Assembly: GCA_963850425.1 (NCBI GenBank)
Contig: CAWKLF010000006.1
Span: 1-64,000, forward strand
DNA: 64,000 nucleotides
Direction: 5' to 3'
Origin: Gp1-AA133 sp963850425
Lineage (GTDB): Bacteria; Acidobacteriota; Terriglobia; Terriglobales; Acidobacteriaceae
Shown here: positions 7,261-15,377 of the stretch, in pieces
Layout of the letters: each line of letters opens with the position of its first letter
Numbering within the stretch: position 1 is the first letter of the stretch
Notes under the pieces: model-generated
Seen by the model: only the letters and a program-made list of their open reading frames with translations
Database searches by the model: none
Told to the model about the DNA's origin: nothing
Position numbers and translations under genes: made by a program

Positions 7261-8331
7261 ATGAGTCGCGACGTCAAGTATATCGGCATGGACGTGCACA
7301 AGGAAGCGGTAGTGATCGCTGTCCTCAGTGGGAGTGGCAAGCTAGTAATGGAATCGATTGTCGAAACCAAAGCCAGCAACATTCTGCAGTTCCTCCACGG
7401 TCTGCGGGGTGAGTTGCATGTGACCTGGGAAGAAGGGACCTGGGCGGCTTGGCTCTACGATCTGCTGCAACCCCAGGTGGCGCGCGTGCTGGTGTGCGAT
7501 CCGCGGCGCAATGCCTTATTAAAGGAAGGCAACAAGAGCGACAAGATCGATGCGCGCAAGCTGGCCGACTGATTGCGTACGGGAATGCTGCGTCCGGTCT
7601 ATCACGGAGAACATGGCCTGCGGACGCTGCGCGAGTTGGGGCGCGGTTATCAGACCATCAGCAAAGATCTGAACCGGGTGATGAATCGGATCAAAGCTCT
7701 GTATCGCGGCTGGAGCATCCCCTGTGCTGGCACGCGGGTCTATGCTCCAGGTTATCGCGAGGAATGGCTAGGCAAGATCGAGCATGCAGGAGTACGCCGG
7801 CGAGCCCAGCTGCTCTATCAGCAGTTGGATGGATTGCAGGCGTTGCGACGAACCCTGCGCCCTGAGTTATTGGCGGAGAGCCGGAAACACAAAGCCTCGA
7901 AACTGCTGCGCCAGATTCCCTGCATCGGTCCGATCCGCGCCGCCCGCTTGATCGGGTTGATGCAGACGCCACACCGCTTCCGCAGCAAGCGGCAACTCTG
8001 GACCTATAGTGGGCTGGGCATTGAGACCCGCGACAGTGCGCAATATCGCTACGTGCAGGGACAACTGCAACGTGCGAAAAAACCGCAACAGATTCGAGGG
8101 CTGAATCAGAATCACAACCATGAGATGAAAGAGATCTTCAAGGGCGCCGCGACCCGAGCCAGCTGTGGGGTGGGTCCGTTACGCGATTTCTATGTGGCCT
8201 TACTGGAGAAAGGGATGAAGCCGGAGATGGCGCGCCTGACACTGGCCCGAAAGATCGCAGCCATTGCTTTGACACTTTGGAAGAAGGAGGAACGTTTCGA
8301 CGCCCAACAACTGAAGCCGCAAGCAGCTTGA
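7261..8331 (+). pseudogene. IS110-family transposase interrupted by an in-frame TGA
   Basis: The reading frame is continuous from 7261 to 8331 apart from one TGA at 7570-7572, directly after KSDKIDARKLAD. The N-terminal part holds the DEDD catalytic residues: D in GMDVHKEA, E in WEEGTWA and D/D in KSDKIDA. The C-terminal part has the Transposase_20 motifs IPCIGPIRAARLIGLM and RSKRQLWTYSGLGI. Without the stop the protein would have 356 residues, normal for the family. The TGA most likely replaces a Leu codon (KLADLLRTG in relatives). Readthrough is possible but there is no evidence for it. AAGGAGG before the ATG supports the start. Confidence 0.85.
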
Positions 8332-8890
8332 GCGTTGCACAGAACTCAGGTGGTCTCCCAGGTTGCATGCCTCGGTGGTGACCCATCGGTTCTGCGACGC
8401 TCGGGTTCGAGGGAGAGTATCCATTCACTCATTAGGCATTCCGGGTGCCGGAATCAGCACCCAGTCTCCGGGTCAATCCTATGCCCCCTCGGATAACCCA
8501 AAAAAGCCATAGGCCTCGAGCCTCACATAGGATGATGGTTGGCACTTAAGCCAACGGTTGGCTTGCGCAGCTTCGCAACCCATGGTGTCCGGACCGCTGC
8601 ATGAAACCACTCCAGGAGACCAGCAACTGCGATCCGTATCCCTGTCGTACTCTGTGCCGCTCCAGCCTCAAAACCAAAACCCTCTCCACGAAGAAGAAGG
8701 GGCCTTGGATGCAAGCACCGAATCGAGGTCTCACGGAGAGCAGTGGAGAAGTGTTTTTGCTTGACACCCTCTCTCATAGGATGAGTGAAATGGGGGATGT
8801 TTACGCCAATGATAGCCGGCGGTCTCAATCACTGGTTGACATTTTTGGAGTGGATGGTAGGGTTCTCGCCCGAAAGGTGGGCATGATCAC
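8332..8890. other. IS right flank and intergenic region without a gene
   Basis: No convincing coding sequence is seen. The first roughly 200 bases are probably the non-coding right end of the IS110 element. The 10-base sequence CATAGGATGA occurs at 8527 and again at 8776. A TTGACA at 8836-8841 followed 16 bases later by TAGGGT could be a weak promoter for the broken DUF4440-like gene. Confidence 0.4.
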
Positions 8891-9397
8891 ATGCTGAAAC
8901 ACACCGTGACGTGGTTGGCGATGGCGGTTCTCTCCGTCCTCGCTGCACAGGCGCAGCAGGGCCGGTGGGCCCAGGCCGACGATGCAACCGCAAAGTTCAT
9001 ACTTGGCGCTGAACGACAGTGGCAAGACGCCAATTGTGATCACAACAAAATCACGGAAAAGATTCTCGCGGACGATTTTTGGGGCACTCTTCCCGATGGA
9101 GCGGCGTATGGCAAGGCCGAGGAAGTGAAGGAGACGGAGGATCCGTCCAAATCGGGGCGCGAGTGCCGCATCAGTGACACGAGGGTGCGCCTGTTCGGAG
9201 ACAATCTCGCCGTGGTGTAGGGCAGAGCATTTTTAGTGCGCAAACTCAAAGATGGGCGCGACGGGCCCCGATGCCTGATCTATACCGATACTTGGTTAAA
9301 GCGGAACGGGGTGTGGCAGATCGTCGCCGCACACGATGCGCAGCTGCCGTGCAGAATAACTGGCGATAGCAGGGCATTACACAACCACGGTCTGTAG
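8891..9397 (+). pseudogene. Secreted DUF4440/SnoaL-like (NTF2 fold) protein, broken by TAG
   Basis: The frame begins at an ATG behind AAGGTGG with a signal peptide (VTWLAMAVLSVLAAQAQQ). It continues with an NTF2-like domain: ERQWQDANCDHNKITEKILADDFW, a motif typical of DUF4440. A TAG at 9218-9220 interrupts it after LFGDNLAVV. Reading on in the same frame restores the rest of the domain (GRAFLVRKL, then YTDTWLKRNGVWQIVAAHD) and ends at 9397. Relatives have Tyr or another aromatic residue at the stop position, so a single TAY-to-TAG change explains the break. Total length would be 168 residues, normal for this family. Confidence 0.75.
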
Positions 9398-9496
9398 TAG
9401 TTGGTGTAATATTCGATTTTTCGCCAACTACCCGCTTCACAAAAGATCGAGGCTGGATTTCGGGACATCCATCTCTACACCGCCGAGATTAAATAC

Positions 9497-9892
9497 CTAC
9501 TCTTCATCCTTATGCAGCGGAACGCGCGATCGAACGGCCAAAGTGTAGGCCTTGGCGCTCGGTTTGTTCTGGCTGTAAAAGCCCACCGTGCAGTTGGGAC
9601 GAAAGTAGTAGGCGTCTCCTGCCTTGGCGGCATAGCGGCCTTCGACGCCGCCCGTCCCACCGCCGGCCACGATTTCGCCCTGGCCGTCCATTATTAGGTA
9701 GATTTCTTCCGCGGCCTGGTGGTGGTGAGGCCAGTTCGTGCCTCCGGGCGCAAAATCCATCCAGGCGAGTCATTCTGGGTGCTTTTGGGCCGAATTGGGG
9801 TGTGAAGCCTTGACTTCGGGGGGGTGGAGCAGTGAGATCATCTTGGGCAACTCCGCAGTGATCAAACCCGCAGCACAGTCATACGGTTGCAC
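9497..9892 (-). pseudogene. Cupin-domain protein, broken by TGA
   Basis: On the minus strand the frame runs from a possible GTG at 9892 to a stop at 9497, with one internal TGA at 9770-9772. The downstream part is a clear cupin_2 core: FAPGGTNWPHHHQAAEEIYL (metal-binding His cluster and Glu) and GDAYYFRPNCTVGFYS. The upstream part reads smoothly into it (EVKASHPNSAQKHPE before the stop, LAWMD after), so the TGA probably replaced a Ser or similar codon. The true upstream limit is uncertain because a stop lies shortly before the GTG. The remaining downstream piece could still be translated from the ATG at 9760, giving 87 residues. Confidence 0.65.
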
Positions 9893-10272
9893 TGCCCCGA
9901 GGGGGGTCCAGAAGACGCTTGACCGTCAGATGCCATCCTAGTCATCGTCTTTTGGCCGAGTACAATCGTTGGAGAATTCACGTTAACTGGAGCGGCCTCG
10001 CGGAAGTCGGCAGCTCGCCACGTCAATTAGATGAGGGGCCTAGTTAAGCAGGAGAACGCCACTGCCTTCCAGCAGTGGCGTTCGTGGTTGCGGGGGCCCT
10101 GCAACCATCCGAACGCACGCTCGGTTCCCTTCTGTTTTCATCTACACCCCAAACACATCCAGAGTAAAAGATGAGGTTCTGATGCTCGCTGTAAGCGCAC
10201 GGAGGGGAAAGAGATCATCCTGCACATTAGTAACGCTGGTTACCGGAGTGGACGCTGCTAGACTGTAGTGAA
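9893..10272. other. Intergenic region with a perfect hairpin
   Basis: No gene is seen. The only clear structure is the 11-bp inverted repeat at 10054-10083 (GAACGCCACTG / CAGTGGCGTTC, 8-base loop). No T-tract follows it on either strand. Confidence 0.5.
10054..10083. repeat. 11-bp inverted repeat
   Basis: GAACGCCACTG (10054-10064) and CAGTGGCGTTC (10073-10083) form a perfect stem with an 8-base loop. It could be a transcript-stabilising hairpin or a fragment of a small mobile repeat; a standard terminator is unlikely because no U-run follows. Confidence 0.55.
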
Positions 10273-10479
10273 ATGCAACATCCTCTTGCCGATGAGATCG
10301 CTAGTGTGCTCATCGCCCGCCTCATGCGGGAGGTTCAGAACTTCGTGGCAAAGCCGGTGATTCAAGAGGGGGCAAGTGCTGACGAAATCTGGAACCGATT
10401 CTTGAGACACTTGAACAAAGTCAAAACGTCCACATCTGACGTCGGGAAGAGACCCAGGAACCAGCCCTCCATTACGTAG
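10273..10479 (+). CDS. Possible small hypothetical protein, 68 aa
   Basis: Weakly supported. The translation has an ordinary amino-acid mix and a helical look (DEIASVLIARLMREVQNFVA, then ADEIWNRFLRHLNKVK), with a polar tail. No ribosome binding site is obvious before the ATG, and no family is recognised. The surrounding region is rich in broken genes, so it may be a chance frame. Confidence 0.25.
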   Translation: MQHPLADEIASVLIARLMREVQNFVAKPVIQEGASADEIWNRFLRHLNKVKTSTSDVGKRPRNQPSIT

Positions 10480-10920
10480 ATCCGCACGGGGTTTGAGCGT
10501 ATTTGCGATGTTTCGCCAACTACTCAAAGTTGTGCACTAGCCGTTGTTTATTCTCAGCCCACAAAACTCAGTCGTCTTCCCTTACCTGGCCCGTGTTCGT
10601 CTCAGGTTAGGTTCCGAATTTGTCGCGATTCGTCTGATTCTCATCATCTTCACTAGGGAGCTCCGTTGAGGTCGTCTCGACCGGCTTAGGGCTTTTGACT
10701 TGCAGCAATTCTTTTAACCGCGTAGAAATCACGACCCCCGAGTCGTCTTGCGATTGGGGTGAGCCGCGACGCTTCATTCTTATCCACGCAAGCAACCGTT
10801 GCAGTAACACTGGCGAGCACTCCCCTTTTATCTCGGCCCCGTATAAACATGGCACGAAACATGAGCTCTTTTGTCATTGTCAATGTAGCGACCCACAATT
10901 GACGAGAATAGGCGTCAACC
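10480..10920. other. Region without a convincing gene
   Basis: Several short frames exist on the minus strand (for example 10607-10855, beginning with GTG), but none has a good ribosome binding site, recognisable motif or clean composition. One cannot be chosen over another. It lies downstream of the winged-helix gene. Confidence 0.4.
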
Positions 10921-11343
10921 TCAGCTCGCCACGGCGACGAATTTGTAACCCAGACCCTTCACGGTGACGATCAATTCAGGTCGGCTTGCGTCCTGCTCGA
11001 GTTTTTGACGAAGGCTGTGTATGTGCATATCCACAGTTCGGGTGGATGCTCTGCCGCTATAGCCCCAGACTGAGCGCAACAGCTCATCACGAGAAACACA
11101 GCTTCCAACCCTCTCAATGAGGTAACGGAGAAGCCGCAGTTCGAGGTTTTTGAGGTAAACAGGGCTGCCGTTTCGTTTCACCTCGGCGTGCCCGAAATCG
11201 ACCCAGATCGGGCCATATTTATGATTATCCGTACGGAGGATATGTCCAAGTTTTTCAAGGACCGCCATCCTCCGATCTGGCTCCGCTTCCAGCATCGCTT
11301 GAAGACAGATTTCTCGCCACTCACTCGTCCGCGTCTCAGACAT
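10921..11343 (-). CDS. OmpR/PhoB-type winged-helix DNA-binding protein without receiver domain
   Basis: A 140-residue protein whose C-terminal 95 residues are a Trans_reg_C winged helix. It shows LKNLELRLLRYLIE (helix 1 region), VSRDELLRSVWGY, TRTVDMHIHSLRQKLE (recognition helix, with the usual R-T-V-D-x-H-I pattern) and the wing (VKGLGYKF). The N-terminal 45 residues (MSETRTSEWREICLQAMLEAEPDRR) are not a phosphoreceiver domain. AGGAGAG lies 6 bases before the ATG, so this is a genuine short start and not a truncated response regulator. It probably binds DNA without phosphorylation control or uses another signal. No kinase gene is adjacent. Confidence 0.8.
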   Translation of the reverse strand: MSETRTSEWREICLQAMLEAEPDRRMAVLEKLGHILRTDNHKYGPIWVDFGHAEVKRNGSPVYLKNLELRLLRYLIERVGSCVSRDELLRSVWGYSGRASTRTVDMHIHSLRQKLEQDASRPELIVTVKGLGYKFVAVAS

Positions 11344-11972
11344 GACTACTCTCCTAGTTCACAGCAACAACGAACCGGAGTTTGACGCTCACGGATCGAA
11401 AGCTTGAAAGACGACTTTGAGGATTTGCAATTCCAGCGAGGTGCCTCAGCACTCGCCAAGTCGCAGAGTTTCCGTTAAGGGCCTGTGAAGTTCTTCTTAG
11501 AGAATAGAACATCCACGCAAGGAGTAAATGGCTCTGACGTGTCAACTCGTCTGGTCCGAATGGGCTAAGAGGCTGCCTGTATGCGAAGTTTGTAGCGAAC
11601 CGAGCATCTCCTGTCCGGCGTCGAGATTCTCCCAACTGTCGTAACCAGGCGTAGGTGTTGAAAAAGTCCAGGATTGGAAGGAACTGTTCGCCTCGACCGC
11701 TGCAGGCGGGGTCGGCTCGGTACTCTTGCAGCTGGGGCAACTGGGGGCTGGGGATGTACGGCACCTGTTCATCGCGAGGTGCGTCCGCCGTTTCCGCGGT
11801 GGGCGGTATCCCAATTGATTACCAGCATCAGGACTTCGTGGAAGGAATTCACCGCCTCACGAGGTGAGTTCAGCTTAAAGTAAAGTAACAGTTAGTTCGT
11901 AATCGTGGATGGTTGCTTTCTTTCAAAAGGCGGATCGGCGTGATGATGCAAGAACCCCAAGCACCGTTTTTT
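11344..11972. other. Gene-poor 0.6-kb region
   Basis: No supported gene. Minus-strand frames at 11354-11764 and 11542-11814 overlap each other, lack ribosome binding sites and have no recognisable motif. The region separates the winged-helix gene from the convergent end of the M48-like gene. It may contain another eroded gene. Confidence 0.4.
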
Positions 11973-13730
11973 CTAATTGCTTGGACTTGGGTTCGGGGCG
12001 TTTGCCGTAGCGGTAGAGGTTACGATTGCTCCGGGGCGGGTGAGCCAGGGGAAAAATGGCGTCACTTCCAGCGGCATCTTGTGGCGCGCCGAGCTGATCG
12101 GCACTGGCGTGGCCTTGATCAATTCCACATGGTCGTTCCAAGCGTTGAGCTTGACGCGTCCGCCCAACGGCAGGGCTGCGATCTGGTCCAGCTTGTTGGG
12201 GTCGAGCTCCGGAGCAGAATTCATCAAACTCACCATACGATTCATGGCTCCCTTACGGTCGGTGAAGCCAGTGCCCAAGTGTGGCCTCAGTAGCGCGGAA
12301 AGGGCCGGGCCACGCGCCGTCACCTCGCGCAGAAACAATCCTGGCGTATTCAGCTTTTGGAGATACGGTGAATTCTTCAGCAGCTCGATAGCCTTCTCGT
12401 CGGCTGCAGTCTCCTCCTCGGGAAAGTGCCGGAAGCCCAGGTTTTGGTAGGAAGATTCGTCCGAGAACAACATGCGATCGGAGAAGGCATACTTACCACC
12501 CATGTTGTGCCCGAGGACGATGTGGGCCAGCTCGCGCGAAAGCACCATGGCAAGGCTCGCTTCATCCGGGAGCACCTCCAGCAAGCCCCGGCTTACTACG
12601 ATGGTGTTGCCCGCGCTGAACGTCTCGAGTGGCAACGTCAGCATCACACGAGCGTGCACTGGGCCAGGCAGTTCGATTTTGTTGGTGATCAGCAAATTAT
12701 TGACAACGGTCTCCAGCACCTTGTCCACTTCGCCCTTGGGAGCAAGCAGGCCGGCATTCTGTAGCCGCTCGGTCACGTTGTCTCCTACTTGCTGCTGCCA
12801 TCGCCACTGCGCTTGCAGGGGAGAAGCATCCTGCGTCGCAAGGCTTTCGTCCTTCACCGTGGAGTCCACCACCACCTCGGTCAACTCGCTGTTCTGCGTC
12901 CCCTCCTTCAGGTCATAACCCCATAGCCGGGTCTGGGCCTTGAAGGTAATCTTGTCCTTCGAAGGGTCGCCGAAATCACCTTCCTCGCTGTAGATGTAGG
13001 CCGGTACCCAGTAGCCCGGGATCAGGTTCAATCGCCAACTATCCAAGTGGAAGAAGTAAGTGTTGCGGGGGCGCGGCTCATAAAAGCCATTCAGACGCAC
13101 AATGTTGTAATTCTGGTCTTCTACCCAAATTCGGCCACGGAAGCGACCATTCCCGGTCCCGTGTTTGGCGGACACCTCGAAGACAACACAGCGAACTTCA
13201 CCCAGGAACTCGTGGCGCATGTACTTGAAATCGTAGGTTTGCCGATTGAAATCGTCGCGGTCAACGTAGATCATCCATGAGAAACCCATGGGTTTGTATT
13301 CGAACTTAAACAACCTGGTGAAGCCGCCCAAAAGGTGGCTTTCAAAGCTGATGCCTTTGGAGAGATAGTCCCGGCGGTCCACGCGTTCGCCCAGATCCAT
13401 GCGGCCAAGGAAGTAATGGTCTTGCACCGGTACCGGGCCGGCTTGCGGGTCGAACTTCAGATTTTGCAGGTAGGTCTCAACCAACGGGGTGCGGGTTTTC
13501 AGCATTTCCATCAGAGCGTGCTCTCGCTCGATCGCGCGGTCCACCACCTGATCCATTGAGGCAGGCAGTACCGAGGCAGGGGCGGATACTGCTATCGACT
13601 GCGGCGCGGTGTTCGGCGATTCTGGCGCCTGTGCCGTCGTCGGGAATGAAAACGGGTTCGCCGATTGCTGGGCGGTCGCGCTCAGCGTGAGCAGCAATAA
13701 AGTGGTAATTACCCAGCGCCGAATACGCAT
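11973..13730 (-). CDS. Secreted M48-like (peptidase-type) protein with altered zinc motif
   Basis: The product has 585 residues from the ATG at 13730, which gives a signal peptide (MRIRRWVITTLLLLTLSATAQQ). The first half is a beta-rich outer-membrane-lipoprotein-like region (FKFEYKPMGFSWMIYVDRDDF, RNTYFFHLDSWRLNLIPGYWVP). The second half is M48-like: RELAHIVLGH at residues 399-408 corresponds to HExxHxxxGH, and EEETAADEKAIELL to the downstream Glu zinc ligand. The first His of HExxH is Arg399 (codon CGC at 12534-12536, minus strand), so normal zinc binding would be lost unless another residue compensates. The remainder looks intact, with no frameshift. Downstream lies a gene-poor region; upstream is about 290 bases of non-coding DNA. 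Confidence 0.75.
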   Translation of the reverse strand: MRIRRWVITTLLLLTLSATAQQSANPFSFPTTAQAPESPNTAPQSIAVSAPASVLPASMDQVVDRAIEREHALMEMLKTRTPLVETYLQNLKFDPQAGPVPVQDHYFLGRMDLGERVDRRDYLSKGISFESHLLGGFTRLFKFEYKPMGFSWMIYVDRDDFNRQTYDFKYMRHEFLGEVRCVVFEVSAKHGTGNGRFRGRIWVEDQNYNIVRLNGFYEPRPRNTYFFHLDSWRLNLIPGYWVPAYIYSEEGDFGDPSKDKITFKAQTRLWGYDLKEGTQNSELTEVVVDSTVKDESLATQDASPLQAQWRWQQQVGDNVTERLQNAGLLAPKGEVDKVLETVVNNLLITNKIELPGPVHARVMLTLPLETFSAGNTIVVSRGLLEVLPDEASLAMVLSRELAHIVLGHNMGGKYAFSDRMLFSDESSYQNLGFRHFPEEETAADEKAIELLKNSPYLQKLNTPGLFLREVTARGPALSALLRPHLGTGFTDRKGAMNRMVSLMNSAPELDPNKLDQIAALPLGGRVKLNAWNDHVELIKATPVPISSARHKMPLEVTPFFPWLTRPGAIVTSTATANAPNPSPSN

Positions 13731-14021
13731 AGCTGAACCGAAGATTTCGTTTTTCCCTATGTCGAGCAGTTCGCTACCTTTGCTGAACACTGTGGGCAAA
13801 AATAAGTTTCGCCAAATCCGAAAATCCCACAACGATAGAAGACTCAGATATTTGCAGTGGTACGACTCTGAGGAATAGTCTGAATGGGCGGATCGTAGAG
13901 GCGCGCGTTGAACTTTGCAGTAATTCCCCGGGTGATCAGTTTGTTGACCGCGCCACAACCTGCGAATGATTTCGGTGGCTTCAACTAGTCGCCGGGTAAT
14001 TCCCGTCCCTGACCACGACGG

Positions 14022-14525
14022 TCAGTGGTTCGACAGAATCAATCGGATCTGGTCAACATGGTTCATATCGTGGCCTGCCATGTGCTGTGCCAGATCGCGA
14101 ATGCTAATACGTCCACGCTCCGCATGCACCCCGAACCGATCCCATTCATCATTTGAGAGATGGGCCAGCATCCGCAGGTTGGCGTTTCGTAGCAGGCGGA
14201 ACATCTCGAGCGCATCCGCCGGCTTCCACGAGCGATAGTCCCCAACTTTTGCCCATAGATCCTGATCAAAGGATGGGAGTGCGCAGCCGCTGTTTTCAAT
14301 CATTTGGCGGTAGCGCCAGCTCGTGACCAACTCGTCTTCAGCAAGGTGGGCGATGATTTCTGCAACCGACCACTTGTCAGGGTGCGGTCTCTGGCCGAGT
14401 TTTGCGTCGGGTAGGCCGTGGACTAGGGATGCCAGCAGCCTAGGAGTCTCGGACTGCATGGCGAGTGGGTCCTTCCCACTTACGTGCGCCTGTAATTTCT
14501 CTTGATAGTCTTCAGTGTGTGCCAT
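14022..14525 (-). CDS. DinB-family (DfsB-like) protein
   Basis: DinB-like proteins are four-helix-bundle metal-binding proteins, several of which act as bacillithiol- or mycothiol-dependent transferases. This one has 167 residues. The metal-ligand pattern is visible: WSVAEIIAHLAEDE (first His) and HMAGHDMNHVDQI (second and third His). The ATG at 14525 has GAGG 5 bases upstream; a longer in-frame version starting at 14657 would overlap the SDR gene and adds no domain. It follows the SDR gene by about 58 bases on the same strand, so the two probably form an operon. The substrate is unknown. Confidence 0.8.
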   Translation of the reverse strand: MAHTEDYQEKLQAHVSGKDPLAMQSETPRLLASLVHGLPDAKLGQRPHPDKWSVAEIIAHLAEDELVTSWRYRQMIENSGCALPSFDQDLWAKVGDYRSWKPADALEMFRLLRNANLRMLAHLSNDEWDRFGVHAERGRISIRDLAQHMAGHDMNHVDQIRLILSNH

Positions 14526-14583
14526 GAAGTCCTCGGTTGCTGAATAGACGTTCGGTATCGCATGCAGGAGTTGCTCGAGCTCG

Positions 14584-15273
14584 CTAAATGTCGGCGCCGT
14601 AAACAGGGATCGCCGCGCCGTTGATGTCCTTCCCTGCCTCACTCGCCAGCCAAACAATGAGACTCGCGATGGTCGACGGATGGACCCACTTTGAGACGTC
14701 GGCGTTGGGCATCGCCTTGCGATTGGCCGGAGTATCCATGGTTCCCGGCAAAATCACATTGGCCCGAATTCCTGCGTCCTTGTTTTCGAGCGCTACGGTT
14801 TTCATCAATGAAACCATTGCCGCTTTGGAGGCGCTATACGCCCCTACGCCAGGCCCTGGGTCGACCGCGGCGCGGCTGCCAATCGCGATGATGCGTCCAT
14901 CTGCTGCACGGCGAAGCACTGGGAGCGCGGCACGCACGATGTGAAATACAGAGTTCAGATTGATATTCATCATTCGCTGAAAGGTGGCGTCATCAGTGTC
15001 GGCGATGGATGCACCGCCCGTGAATCCACCGACGGTATGAACCAGCACGTCCAACCTTCCAAAATGGGTTAACGCTTGGTCAACCAGCATCTGAGCAGTT
15101 TCGCGACTGGAAAGGTCTGCGGCCAGGGCAATGAAACGAGCATCTTTGAAGGCAGACTGCTGGATCCCCCGAGATGCTCCGATTACTGTGGCGCCCACCT
15201 CGAGGAATGCCTGCGTCACAAATCTGCCGAGACCTCCATCGGCCCCGGTCACGAGAACCACTTTCTCCAACAT
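14584..15273 (-). CDS. Short-chain dehydrogenase/reductase
   Basis: A classical SDR of 229 residues. It has the nucleotide-binding TGADGGLG (residues 9-16), NxN-type stabilising motif (MMNINLNS), catalytic Ser region (IAIGSRAA), the active-site YSASK (Tyr and Lys) and a C-terminal substrate lid. GGAGG lies 6 bases before the ATG. The closest resemblance is to FabG-like or 3-oxoacyl-type reductases of unknown substrate; the length is slightly short. The acidic residue that would favour NAD(H) is not obvious. It is the first gene of a probable pair with the DinB gene. Confidence 0.85.
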   Translation of the reverse strand: MLEKVVLVTGADGGLGRFVTQAFLEVGATVIGASRGIQQSAFKDARFIALAADLSSRETAQMLVDQALTHFGRLDVLVHTVGGFTGGASIADTDDATFQRMMNINLNSVFHIVRAALPVLRRAADGRIIAIGSRAAVDPGPGVGAYSASKAAMVSLMKTVALENKDAGIRANVILPGTMDTPANRKAMPNADVSKWVHPSTIASLIVWLASEAGKDINGAAIPVYGADI

Positions 15274-15377
15274 CCTGCCTCCAGTTCGTTATTCGATTCT
15301 CGAAGGAAAGGGATGATTCACGTAAACCGTGAACGGCGGCCGTCAGGTACACGATAGCCTGGCGTGATATCGGTTTG

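Larger units (their letters stand above)
7080..8545 (+). mobile_element. IS110-type insertion element with interrupted transposase (ends approximate)
   Basis: The element is recognised from its transposase (7261-8331) and the long non-coding sequence on both sides. The ends are estimates, because IS110 elements have no terminal inverted repeats and no second copy is in the window. The left flank has a structured leader with a 14-bp hairpin. The right flank has short repeated motifs (CCTATG/CATAGG near 8478-8530). Confidence 0.55.

Noticed and set aside
7570..7572. TGA in the transposase as selenocysteine or programmed readthrough
   Set aside because: IS110 transposases contain no selenocysteine, no SECIS-like hairpin is evident after the codon, and neighbouring genes also carry single nonsense changes.
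10054..10083. Intrinsic terminator
   Set aside because: The stem is perfect, but no T-rich run follows on either strand and no gene ends close by.
9417..13045. Repeated word TTCGCCAACTA(C/T) at about 9419, 10513 and 13030
   Set aside because: The shared word is too short, the flanks are unrelated, and one copy is inside a coding region; chance is sufficient.
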